From Acetobacteraceae bacterium (GTDB taxonomy: Bacteria; Pseudomonadota; Alphaproteobacteria; Acetobacterales; Acetobacteraceae), in the NCBI GenBank assembly GCA_027323595.1, contig DAHWBL010000348.1:1-9571 (forward strand): a DNA stretch of 9,571 nucleotides, read 5' to 3'. Every line of letters starts with the position of its first letter. Position 1 is the stretch's first letter. Positions 1 through 6,150 of the stretch are shown here, one piece after another. The notes beneath the pieces were generated by a model that was not told the origin of the DNA, searched no databases, and saw only the letters and a list, made by a program, of their open reading frames with translations. Position numbers and translations under genes: made by a program.

Positions 1-101
1 TCGCCGGCCTTGATCGTCTCGCCTTCCTTCTTGAGCCAGCGCGCCAGCGTGCCTTCCGTCATGGTCGGAGACAGTGCCGGCATCAGGATGTTGATCGCCA
101 T
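1..101 (-). CDS. pdhC: Pyruvate dehydrogenase E2 (dihydrolipoamide acetyltransferase), N-terminal fragment
   Basis: Only the first 33 codons are inside the window; the gene runs off the left edge. The visible protein begins MAINILMPALSPTMTEG and continues to a WLKKEGETIKAG segment, which is the opening strand pattern of a lipoyl (biotinyl-lipoyl) domain. The lipoylated lysine itself lies beyond the edge. E2 forms the core of the cytoplasmic pyruvate dehydrogenase complex and moves the acetyl group from its lipoyl arm to CoA. It starts 15 nt after the pdhB stop, with a weak purine-rich GGGGAA as ribosome site, so it is co-transcribed with pdhA and pdhB. A lipoyl start alone could belong to another 2-oxoacid dehydrogenase E2, but the E1-alpha/E1-beta neighbours make pyruvate dehydrogenase E2 very likely. 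Confidence 0.93.
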   Translation of the reverse strand, partial: MAINILMPALSPTMTEGTLARWLKKEGETIKAG

Positions 102-1451
102 CGGACAGTTCCCCGCTCAGATGATCTTGCGCACCGCGTCCACCACCCAGTCGGGCTGTGGCAGCGCGAGCTTTTCCAGATTGGCCGCATAGGGCAGCGG
201 CACATCGAGCCCGGCTACCCGCACCGGCGGCGCGTCCAGCCAGTCGAACGCCTCCTCGATCACCCGCATCGCCACCTCCGCGCCGATGCCCGAATAGGCC
301 CAGCCTTCCTCGACGGTGACCAGGCGGTTGGTCTTTTTCACGCTCTCGATCACCGTGGCGCTGTCCAGCGGACGCAGGCTGCGCAGATTGATCACCTCCG
401 CCTCGATCCCCATCGTCGCCAGCGCCTCGGCCGCCTTCAGCGCGACGCCGACCATGATGCTGAACGCGACGATCGTCACCCGGTCGCCGGCGCGCTCGAT
501 TTTCGCCTTGCCGATCGGCAGCACGAAATCCGGGTCGGTCGGACAATCGAACGTCTGGCCATAGAGAATCTCGTTCTCCAGGAAAATCACCGGGTTCGGG
601 TCGCGGATCGCGGCACGCAACAGCCCCTTCGCGTCGGCGGACGACCAGGGCGCCACCACCTTCATGCCGGGGACATGGGCATACCACGACGCATAGCACT
701 GGCTGTGCTGTGCGGCGACGCGCGAGGCCGCACCGTTGGGACCACGGAACACGATCGGGCAGGTCATCTGTCCGCCCGACATGTAGTGCGTCTTGGCGGC
801 GGAGTTGATGATCTGGTCCATCGCCTGCATGGCGAAGTTGAACGTCATGAACTCGACGATCGGGCGCAGCCCGGCCATCGCGGCACCCACCGCCATGCCG
901 GTGAAGCCATGCTCGGTGATCGGCGTGTCGATCACCCGCTTCTCGCCGAACTCATCGAGCAGGCCCTGGCTGATCTTGTAGGCGCCCTGATATTGCGCCA
1001 CCTCCTCGCCGAGCAGGAACACGTTCGCATCGGCGCGCATCTCGGCGGCCATCGCATCACGCAGCGCCTCGCGCACGGTGATCGGCGCGCTGCCGCCCCA
1101 CTCCTTGTCGGGCGCCGGCGCGACCGCCGCCGGCGCGGCATGGACCACCGGCGCGGCAGGCGCCGCCTGAACCGGAACCGGAGCCGCGACCGGAGCCGCC
1201 ACCGCGGCACCCTGGCCCGACAGCCGCGCGATCGGCGTATTCACCGCCACCCCGTCGGTGCCCTCGGCGACCAGGATCGCCTCCAGCCGGCCCTCATCCA
1301 CCGCCTCGACTTCCATCGTCGCCTTGTCGGTCTCGATCTCGGCGATCACGTCGCCGGCGCGCACTTCGTCACCAACGCCCTTGAGCCACTTCGCCAGCTT
1401 GCCCTCGGTCATCGTCGGCGACAAAGCCGGCATCAGAATTTCGATCGCCAT
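30..1451 (-). repeat. Paralogous lipoyl-domain coding repeat at the starts of pdhB and pdhC
   Basis: The first 24 codons of pdhB (1451 down to 1380) and of pdhC (101 down to 30) are alike in DNA as well as protein; by hand count about 59 of 72 positions are identical. Most differences are third-position changes. The two copies are direct repeats about 1.35 kb apart, enclosing the whole pdhB body. The span given covers both copies; only the two ends are repeat. This follows from shared lipoyl-domain ancestry and is not a mobile element. Confidence 0.75.
117..1451 (-). CDS. pdhB: Pyruvate dehydrogenase E1 component, beta subunit, with N-terminal lipoyl domain
   Basis: A 444-residue protein with three parts. 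Residues 1-78 are a lipoyl domain with the modification motif ETDKATME (lipoyl lysine K43). Residues about 82-116 are a flexible linker rich in Ala, Pro and Val. Residues about 120-444 are the transketolase-type E1-beta domain (FLLGEEVAQYQGAYK, TPITEHGF, GPNGAASRVAAQHSQ, then the C-terminal transketolase domain with VEEGWAYSGIGAEV). With PdhA it makes the ThDP-dependent alpha2beta2 enzyme that decarboxylates pyruvate and acetylates the lipoyl arm. Ordinary E1-beta chains lack the lipoyl domain and are about 325-330 residues; the fused form is known from some alphaproteobacteria such as Zymomonas and rhizobia. The start lies only 4 nt after the pdhA stop, so translation is probably coupled. The start methionine is fixed by the lipoyl domain, which begins at residue 2. 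Confidence 0.97.
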   Translation of the reverse strand: MAIEILMPALSPTMTEGKLAKWLKGVGDEVRAGDVIAEIETDKATMEVEAVDEGRLEAILVAEGTDGVAVNTPIARLSGQGAAVAAPVAAPVPVQAAPAAPVVHAAPAAVAPAPDKEWGGSAPITVREALRDAMAAEMRADANVFLLGEEVAQYQGAYKISQGLLDEFGEKRVIDTPITEHGFTGMAVGAAMAGLRPIVEFMTFNFAMQAMDQIINSAAKTHYMSGGQMTCPIVFRGPNGAASRVAAQHSQCYASWYAHVPGMKVVAPWSSADAKGLLRAAIRDPNPVIFLENEILYGQTFDCPTDPDFVLPIGKAKIERAGDRVTIVAFSIMVGVALKAAEALATMGIEAEVINLRSLRPLDSATVIESVKKTNRLVTVEEGWAYSGIGAEVAMRVIEEAFDWLDAPPVRVAGLDVPLPYAANLEKLALPQPDWVVDAVRKII

Positions 1452-1455
1452 CGGC

Positions 1456-2499
1456 TCAGCCCTCCACCAGCACGTCGGTCCACAGCTCGGCCGGATCGGG
1501 CTCCGGGCTCGCCTGCGCGAAGTCCGCGGCCTCCTGCACGATCTGCTTCACCTCGTCGTCGATCTGCTTCACCCTCGCCTCATCGATGCCGGCCTGCTCC
1601 AGCAGATGGCGCACCCCATCGATGCAATCATGCTCGGCGCGCATCTTCTGCACCTCCTCGCGGGTACGGTATTTCGCCGGGTCCGACATCGAATGGCCGC
1701 GATACCGATAGGTCTTGACCTCCAGCAGATACGGCCCCTTGCCGGCGCGGCAATGCGCCACCGCGACATCGGCCGCCGCCTTCACCGCGCCCACATCCAT
1801 GCCGTCCACCTGCTGGCCCGGAATGCCCCAGGCGGCGCCGTTCTTCGACAGATCGCGCGAGGCCGAGGCGCGCTCCACCGACGTGCCCATGCCGTAGCGG
1901 TTGTTCTCGATCACATAGACCACCGGCAGCTTCATCAGGGCGGCGAGATTGAAGCTCTCGAACACCTGGCCCTGGTTGGACGCGCCCTCGCCGAAATAAG
2001 CGACCGCCACCCGATCATTGCCGCGATAATGATTGGCGAAGCCAAGCCCGGTGCCGATCGAGACCTGCGCGCCAACGATCCCGTGGCCGCCATAAAAACC
2101 CTTCTCGGAACTGAACATGTGCATCGAGCCGCCCTTGCCGCGCGAATAGCCGCCCGACCGGCCGGTAAGCTCGGCCATCACGCCGCGCGGCTGCATGCCC
2201 AGCGCCAGCATGTGGCCGTGATCACGATAGGAGGTCACCACCTGGTCGCCCTCGCCAAGCGCGAGCTGCACGCCGACCACCACCGCTTCCTGGCCGATAT
2301 AGAGATGGCAGAAGCCACCGATCAGCCCCATGCCATAGAGCTGACCAGCCTTTTCCTCGAACCGGCGGATCAGCAGCATGTCGCGATAGGCCTTGAGCAA
2401 CTGGGCGGTCTCAAGCCCGGTCGCCGGTGCCTTGGCGGTGCGCCGCTTGGCCGCGCTCGCGCCTTTCGCGGCAGAGGCCGCAGCAACGGATTTCGCCAT
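1456..2499 (-). CDS. pdhA: Pyruvate dehydrogenase E1 component, alpha subunit
   Basis: A 347-residue cytoplasmic ThDP-dependent dehydrogenase subunit that, with PdhB, decarboxylates pyruvate and feeds acetyl-CoA to the TCA cycle. Residues 1-27 are an Ala/Lys-rich tail. The E1-alpha domain follows: LLIRRFEEKAGQLYGMG (43-58), TSYRDHGHMLALG (89-101), GKGGSMHMFS (121-130), the ThDP/Mg motif GEGASNQG (170-177) paired with ENN (198-200), and the conserved loop TYRYRGHSMSDPAKYR (263-278). The first ThDP motif residue is Glu (GEG) rather than the usual Asp (GDG), a variant also found in branched-chain E1-alpha chains. The order pdhA-pdhB-pdhC and the HMFS/NQG signatures favour pyruvate over branched-chain substrates. 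The start at 2499 is supported by GGGAGG (2505-2510 complement) 5 nt upstream. The length is normal for bacterial PdhA. Confidence 0.97.
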   Translation of the reverse strand: MAKSVAAASAAKGASAAKRRTAKAPATGLETAQLLKAYRDMLLIRRFEEKAGQLYGMGLIGGFCHLYIGQEAVVVGVQLALGEGDQVVTSYRDHGHMLALGMQPRGVMAELTGRSGGYSRGKGGSMHMFSSEKGFYGGHGIVGAQVSIGTGLGFANHYRGNDRVAVAYFGEGASNQGQVFESFNLAALMKLPVVYVIENNRYGMGTSVERASASRDLSKNGAAWGIPGQQVDGMDVGAVKAAADVAVAHCRAGKGPYLLEVKTYRYRGHSMSDPAKYRTREEVQKMRAEHDCIDGVRHLLEQAGIDEARVKQIDDEVKQIVQEAADFAQASPEPDPAELWTDVLVEG

Positions 2500-2536
2500 C
2501 TATTCCCTCCCGGCAGGGTCAAAAACTCGCCCGACA

Positions 2537-2560
2537 CCTAGCGAGCGACGATCGCCTAGG
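2537..2560 (-). other. Possible hairpin in the pdhA leader
   Basis: The minus-strand RNA here could fold with arms CCTAGG-CGA and TCG-CTAGG around a 7-nt loop, with one bulged base. It lies between the candidate pdhA promoter and the pdhA ribosome site. It is not followed directly by a T run, so it does not look like an intrinsic terminator. It may be a leader stem or chance in GC-rich DNA. Confidence 0.3.
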
Positions 2561-2581
2561 CAAGCAGCGAGCCGAAAAACT

Positions 2582-2627
2582 GTTATGCTGCAATGCAATA
2601 GCGATGGTTAACCGATTTATGGTTAAC
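2582..2627 (-). promoter_or_regulatory. Candidate pdhA promoter with two CtrA-like half-sites
   Basis: On the minus strand GTTAACCAT occurs twice exactly, at 2619-2627 and 2604-2612, 15 bp apart and on the same face and strand. TTAACCAT is the CtrA half-site form reported in alphaproteobacteria (from memory). The nearer copy overlaps a possible -35 (TTAACC, 2606-2611), followed after 18 bp by a possible -10 (CATAAC, 2582-2587). A transcript from here would have a leader of roughly 75 nt before pdhA. The repeats are plain in the sequence; the promoter and the regulator are inferred. The full CtrA site TTAA-N7-TTAA is not present, since the spacing here is N11. Confidence 0.45.
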
Positions 2628-2765
2628 TCACTGATGGGCAGGAATTTGATCAGCGACGGCCTGCCGGGCGTTGCGCGCGCGGGCGGATGCCACGAAAGAA
2701 AATTTCGACGCCCTGACATACTTCGCACGAACCTGCCGCAGCCACGGCCAACCGCGCGCAACCGC

Positions 2766-3095
2766 CTAGAACAGACGCTCTTTCGCCGTCCAGGGCACGA
2801 TGATGTCGGTCGGATCGGAGCGGTTCAACAGCGCGCGCGCGCGCTCATCGAGCGCGTCTTTGTCCACATGCGCGGGCATCAGCCCGTCCACCCGCTTTTC
2901 CCAACGCGTCTGCTCGGCACGCGCGCGGGCAAGCTCGGCCTGCGCCTGCACGGCGAGAAGCTGGCGCTGGCGATAGGCATCCAGTCCACGATCGCCCTGC
3001 GTCGCGCTCCAGGCGAAATAGACGGTGACGGCGATAAACGCCGCGGGGGGCAGCAATGCCCGCACCAACCTGCGCAAAAATCGCCAAAGCCACAC
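2766..3095 (-). CDS. ftsB: Septum formation initiator family protein (FtsB/DivIC-like)
   Basis: A small bitopic membrane protein of about 109 residues. After a short basic N-terminus (WRFLRRLVRALL) comes one membrane segment (LPPAAFIAVTVYFAW), then a periplasmic, Gln/Ala/Arg-rich heptad-like helix (about residues 42-72) and a short tail that includes ALLNRSDPTDIIVPW. This is the layout of FtsB/DivIC, which joins FtsL and FtsQ in the divisome. Identity rests on topology, size and position directly before pdhA; the sequence itself is weakly conserved. I chose the GTG at 3095 because GGAGG lies exactly 5 nt before it; an ATG at 3107 and a GTG at 3113 are in frame but have poorer ribosome sites. 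In many related genomes enolase precedes ftsB; here the nitrile hydratase-family genes do. The gene stops 266 nt before pdhA and no clear terminator follows. Confidence 0.8.
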   Translation of the reverse strand: MWLWRFLRRLVRALLPPAAFIAVTVYFAWSATQGDRGLDAYRQRQLLAVQAQAELARARAEQTRWEKRVDGLMPAHVDKDALDERARALLNRSDPTDIIVPWTAKERLF

Positions 3096-3196
3096 ACACG
3101 CCTCCATTCCCACGCCCGCACAGAATCACGTCCGCCGTCATCGGCGCAATCCCTCGATGTCGATTTATCGCACGGATCCGCGCGATCAATGCCCGC

Positions 3197-3817
3197 CTAC
3201 GCGGCCACCGGCAGCGCGGTGCCGACCAGCACGTCGCGGCCGACCAGCCCGGCGAGCTGTTCCTCGCTCCAGCCGTCGGTGCCAGGCGGGCGCTGCGGCA
3301 GCACGATGTAGCGCAGCTCGGCGGTCGAATCATGCACCACCAACTCGATATCCTCGCCCAGATGCGTGCCGAACTCGGCCAACACCGCGCGCGGCTCACG
3401 CACCACCCGCGCGCGATAAGCGAAGGATTTGTACCAGGCCGGCGGCAGCCCGAGCAACACCCGCGGGTAGCAGGAACACAAGGTGCAGACGATCACATTA
3501 TGCAGGCTCGGCGTGTCCGCCATCACCATCAAGGTGATCGGCCCGGGCTCGATCCCCAGGGAGCGGATCGCCGCCCCCGCATCGCTCAGCAGCCAGTCGC
3601 GAAATGCCGGGTCGGTCCAGGCGCGCGCGACGATCCGCGCGCCGTTGTGCGGGGATCGCCCTTCCATGCGCTCCACCTCGCGCATCACCTCCGCGGCGGT
3701 GAACAGGCCTTTTTCGATCAGCAGTTCACGCAGCGCCGCTTCCATCAATTGCCAATGCGTGGCCGGCGTGTCCGGTTGGTCGGGTGCATGCTCGTGCGGG
3801 TGGGCGTGATCAGTCAT
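3197..3817 (-). CDS. nthA: Cobalt-type nitrile hydratase alpha / thiocyanate hydrolase gamma family subunit
   Basis: A 206-residue catalytic subunit. The metal claw V-C-T-L-C-S-C is at 110-116 (ligands C111, C114, C116 and the backbone of S115). Thr at position 112 marks the cobalt type; iron enzymes have Ser. Also conserved are GARIVARAWTDPAF (59-72), LGLPPAWYKSFAYRARVV (122-139), ELRYIVLPQRPPGTDGWSEEQL (167-188) and a typical GRDVLVG end. In this family the metal centre hydrates a nitrile to an amide, or thiocyanate to carbonyl sulfide and ammonia, in the cytoplasm. The N-terminus is His-rich (H4, H6, H8, H10), as in some other cobalt enzymes. Unusual: R119 follows the claw where the characterised nitrile hydratases I recall have Trp, and H162 stands where they have Trp in VWDS. 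The ATG at 3817 overlaps the stop of the previous gene by 8 nt, so the chains are translationally coupled. Substrate is not settled. Confidence 0.92.
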   Translation of the reverse strand: MTDHAHPHEHAPDQPDTPATHWQLMEAALRELLIEKGLFTAAEVMREVERMEGRSPHNGARIVARAWTDPAFRDWLLSDAGAAIRSLGIEPGPITLMVMADTPSLHNVIVCTLCSCYPRVLLGLPPAWYKSFAYRARVVREPRAVLAEFGTHLGEDIELVVHDSTAELRYIVLPQRPPGTDGWSEEQLAGLVGRDVLVGTALPVAA

Positions 3818-4109
3818 GCTCGGCTTCCAGCCAATGTTGATACAGCTCGATCTCCACGCAGTCCCGCGCCGGGCCGGCATAGTCCGCCCACAGCGCGCGC
3901 TGGGCGAACCGCACCCGGTAGAGCGGCTGCGCCGGCAGCCCGTCACGGCCGAACGCCAGCTCCTCGGGGTTGGCGAAGGCGCCGCACAGCATCACCACCT
4001 CGCCCGCATGGCCGCGCACATAGGCCGGGGTGCGCACATGGCCCGGTGGCCAATCGGCACGCACCCGCACCCGCGCGCCCGGCGCGAAGCGCGGCGCCAC
4101 CGCGTTCAT
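3810..4109 (-). CDS. nthB: Nitrile hydratase beta C-terminal (SH3-like) half as a separate chain; thiocyanate hydrolase alpha-like
   Basis: A 99-residue protein matching only the C-terminal half of a nitrile hydratase beta subunit. It opens with RFAPGARVRVRADWPPGHVRTPAYVRG in two segments, the SH3-like barrel hallmark with the H-x-R-x-P-x-Y-x-R-G pattern, then GEVVMLCGAF, LYRVRFAQRALW and the closing IELYQHWLEAE. In the family this half packs on the alpha chain, and an Arg from it contacts the oxidised cysteines of the metal centre. It starts at an ATG within ATGA shared with the stop of the upstream gene, and its own stop overlaps alpha by 8 nt. The helical N-terminal half is missing here because it is coded by the preceding gene. 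Standalone C-halves are known in thiocyanate hydrolase (ScnA) and toyocamycin nitrile hydratase. A frameshifted ordinary beta gene is the main alternative. Confidence 0.87.
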   Translation of the reverse strand: MNAVAPRFAPGARVRVRADWPPGHVRTPAYVRGHAGEVVMLCGAFANPEELAFGRDGLPAQPLYRVRFAQRALWADYAGPARDCVEIELYQHWLEAEHD

Positions 4110-4441
4110 CGCCCCGCTGCCAGCCGCGCCTCGATCGCGGACATCCGCTGGCCCAGCTCCTCGCTGCTGATCACGCCCGATGCCAGCAGCGCATTGCCCA
4201 TCGCGGCCACCCAGCGCTCATAATAATCAAGCTGACGATAGGCGCTGTCGCCCAGCCCCTCGACATGGCGGCGCAGCTCATCGAGCCCGATCAGCCCGCG
4301 TGCGCGCAGCAACTGAAGCATCGCGTCCACCCGCTGCTCCCACAATGCGGGTGCAAGCTCGTCGTGGCCGACCGCCGCATCGGTGCCGTCGGGCACCGCC
4401 CCGCCCATGTCATGCACGCCCACCGGATGCATCATCGCCAT
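4106..4441 (-). CDS. Nitrile hydratase beta N-terminal (helical) half as a separate chain; thiocyanate hydrolase beta-like or P14K-like
   Basis: A 111-residue protein matching the N-terminal half of nitrile hydratase beta. It has the start signature GVHDMGG, then helices with LWEQRVDAMLQLL, LDELRRHVEGLG (the Arg here aligns with the conserved beta Arg that contacts the metal-bound cysteines), YYERWVAAMGNALL and a GVISSEELGQRM end. YYERW includes the Tyr proposed to assist catalysis in the family. I chose the ATG at 4441 because GGGAG (4449-4453 complement) lies 7 nt upstream; an in-frame ATG at 4483 would add 14 residues without a good ribosome site and would lie upstream of the predicted transcript start. 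The activator P14K has the same fold and size, so an accessory role is possible. However, the next gene lacks precisely this half, so a structural subunit is more likely. The stop overlaps the next start as ATGA. Confidence 0.85.
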   Translation of the reverse strand: MAMMHPVGVHDMGGAVPDGTDAAVGHDELAPALWEQRVDAMLQLLRARGLIGLDELRRHVEGLGDSAYRQLDYYERWVAAMGNALLASGVISSEELGQRMSAIEARLAAGR

Positions 4442-4466
4442 CGCATTGCTCCCGCCCAGACCGACG

Positions 4467-4497
4467 ATATTGCCCAAAATCATTGCGCCGATGTCAA
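4467..4497 (-). promoter_or_regulatory. Candidate promoter for the nitrile hydratase-family genes
   Basis: A perfect TTGACA (4492-4497 complement) is followed after 19 bp by CATAT-like CAATAT (4467-4472 complement; 3 of 6 consensus positions). Initiation about 7 nt further would start the mRNA near 4460, just upstream of the GGGAG site for the ATG at 4441, and within the longer reading frame. This supports the shorter start. The spacer is long and the -10 weak, so the call is tentative. Confidence 0.35.
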
Positions 4498-4520
4498 GAA
4501 ATCAAATCCGCGCGCCGCCC

Positions 4521-6038
4521 TCACCCGGCCAGGCGGGTGCGAAAGGCGAGCGCCTCGGCGATGTCGGCGCGACGCACCGGCACCACCCCCGCCAGATCGG
4601 CGATGGTGCGCGCCACCCGCAGGATGCGGGTAAAGCCGCGCGCCGACAGATGCAGCCGTTCACTTGCCCGCTCCAGCAGATCCAGCGCCTCGGGCAGCAG
4701 CAGCGCCTGGATGCGCCCGCCGCCGATCTCGGCGTTGGTGGTCGCGGTCTCCCCTTCGGCCTCCAGCGCGCCCCAGCGTTCGCGCTGCAGCTCCCGCGCG
4801 CGGGCCACCCTGGCCGCCACCGCCGCGCTGGCCTCGCCAGGCGCGGCGCGCGCCAGTGTCGCTGGTGTCAGCGGCTGCACCGACACGGTGAGATCGATAC
4901 GGTCGAGCCACGGTCCGGACAGCCTGCCGGCATATTCCTCGCCGCAGCGTGGCGCCCGCGCGCAGGCCCGCGCAGGGTCGGCGAGCTGGCCGCAATTGCA
5001 GGGATTCATCGCCGCGATCAACTGAAACCGCGCCGGATACGTGACATGGATCGCCGCGCGCGCCACCGTCGTCCGCCCGGTCTCCAGCGGCTGCCGCATC
5101 GCCTCCAGCGTGGTGCGCGGAAATTCCGGCAGTTCGTCGAGAAACAGCACACCGCGATGCGCCAGGCTGATCTCCCCCGGCCGGCCGCGTCGCCCACCGC
5201 CGATCAGCGCCGCCTGGCTCGCGCTGTGGTGCGGCTCACGATAGGGCGGGCGCTGCAACAGCCGTCCGCCCTCCAGCATTCCGGCCACCGAATGCACCAT
5301 CGAGACCTCCAGCGCCTCGCGCGGGGTGAGGTCGGGCAGCAGTCCGGGCAGCCGCGCCGCCAGCATCGATTTGCCCGAGCCAGGCGGGCCGACCAGCAGC
5401 AGATTATGCCCCCCGGCCGCGGCGATCTCCAGCCCGCGCCGCGCCGTCTCCATCCCCTTCACCTCGGACAGGTCGGCACTGCTCACCGGCCGCGCCACTC
5501 CCGCCGGCTCGGGCACGCCGAGCTGCTGTCTGCCTTGAAAATGGCTGACCAGTTCCGTGAGATTGCCCGGTGCGAGGATCGCGATCCGCCCCGCCCAGGC
5601 GGCCTCCCCGCCCTGCGCGGCCGGACAGATCAGCCCCAGCCCGGCCACCGACGCGGCCATCGCCGCGGGCAGCACGCCCGTGACCGAGTTAATCCGGCCA
5701 TCGAGCGACAATTCGCCAAGAGCGGCGAACCCCATCGCCGAGTCGAGCGGCACCACGGCCATCGCCGCCAGCAGGGCCACCGCGATCGGCAGATCGAAAT
5801 GGCTGCCCTCCTTCAACAGGTCCGCCGGCGCCAGATTGACCAGGATGCGCTTGGGCGGCAGCGCCAGGCCAATGGTGGTCAGCGCGGCCCGCACCCGCTC
5901 GCGCGCCTCGCCCACCGCCTTGTCCGCCAGGCCAACGATGGCGAAGCTGGGCAACCCGGCGCTGATCTGCACCTCGACATCGACGCTGATCGCCTCGATC
6001 CCGACAAAGGCGAAACTGCGTATCCGCGCGATCGCCAT
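4521..6038 (-). CDS. comM: YifB/ComM family Mg-chelatase-like AAA+ ATPase
   Basis: A 505-residue cytoplasmic protein, the normal family length. Residues 1-160 are the Lon-protease-like (ChlI) domain, starting MAIARIRSFAFVGIEA, with LPSFAIVGLADKAVGEARERV (29-49) and ILVNLAPADLLKEGSHFDLP (65-84). Residues about 190-400 are the AAA+ Mg-chelatase domain: Walker A GPPGSGKS (217-224), Walker B VLFLDE (297-302), and AAMNPCNCG (343 onward), followed by further Cys and the SGPWLDRIDL segment with the arginine finger region. The C-terminal helical domain has LSARGFTRILRVARTIADL. ComM acts as a hexameric helicase that promotes branch migration when transformed DNA is integrated; the family is also widespread in non-competent bacteria. 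The ATG at 6038 begins the conserved domain and has GGAAG about 7 nt upstream; a longer in-frame start at 6095 would add residues outside the family. No key motif is missing. Confidence 0.95.
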   Translation of the reverse strand: MAIARIRSFAFVGIEAISVDVEVQISAGLPSFAIVGLADKAVGEARERVRAALTTIGLALPPKRILVNLAPADLLKEGSHFDLPIAVALLAAMAVVPLDSAMGFAALGELSLDGRINSVTGVLPAAMAASVAGLGLICPAAQGGEAAWAGRIAILAPGNLTELVSHFQGRQQLGVPEPAGVARPVSSADLSEVKGMETARRGLEIAAAGGHNLLLVGPPGSGKSMLAARLPGLLPDLTPREALEVSMVHSVAGMLEGGRLLQRPPYREPHHSASQAALIGGGRRGRPGEISLAHRGVLFLDELPEFPRTTLEAMRQPLETGRTTVARAAIHVTYPARFQLIAAMNPCNCGQLADPARACARAPRCGEEYAGRLSGPWLDRIDLTVSVQPLTPATLARAAPGEASAAVAARVARARELQRERWGALEAEGETATTNAEIGGGRIQALLLPEALDLLERASERLHLSARGFTRILRVARTIADLAGVVPVRRADIAEALAFRTRLAG

Positions 6039-6073
6039 GCCACTGCTTCCGGTTAACTTCGGTCCATCTACCA

Positions 6074-6111
6074 CAACTCTGAGTTGGCACGCCACGCCCT
6101 TGGCCTGTCAA
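6074..6111 (-). promoter_or_regulatory. Palindrome and TTGACA upstream of comM
   Basis: A perfect inverted repeat CAACTC-A-GAGTTG lies at 6074-6086, 36 bp before the comM start. A consensus TTGACA (6106-6111 complement) lies upstream of it, and a -10 at 17 bp spacing would fall inside the palindrome, although the bases there (GCCAAC) fit poorly. Placement would suit a repressor operator over a promoter. Function is inferred only. Confidence 0.3.
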
Positions 6112-6150
6112 GCCGGCGGCCGATATTCGCCGTTTGGCCCCGCTGACAGC

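Noticed and set aside
2691..2705. Small inverted repeat CGAAA-GAAAA-TTTCG after ftsB
   Set aside because: The stem is only 5 bp and AT-rich with no T run beyond it, so it is not a credible terminator.
2828..2844. Alternating GC run inside ftsB
   Set aside because: It is explained by Arg/Ala codons (ERARALL) in a GC-rich gene and is too short to treat as a repeat feature.
3114..3196. Promoter or terminator between alpha and ftsB
   Set aside because: Only a weak TTGATC and a badly spaced AT-rich hexamer are present, and no stem with a T run; nothing could be supported.
3056..4633. A 525-codon plus-strand frame opposite ftsB and the nitrile hydratase-family genes
   Set aside because: Composition is Arg/His/Pro-rich without family motifs, while the opposite strand codes clearly recognisable proteins.
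4383..6056. A 557-codon plus-strand frame opposite comM
   Set aside because: It is the complement shadow of the ComM gene and shows no domain of its own.
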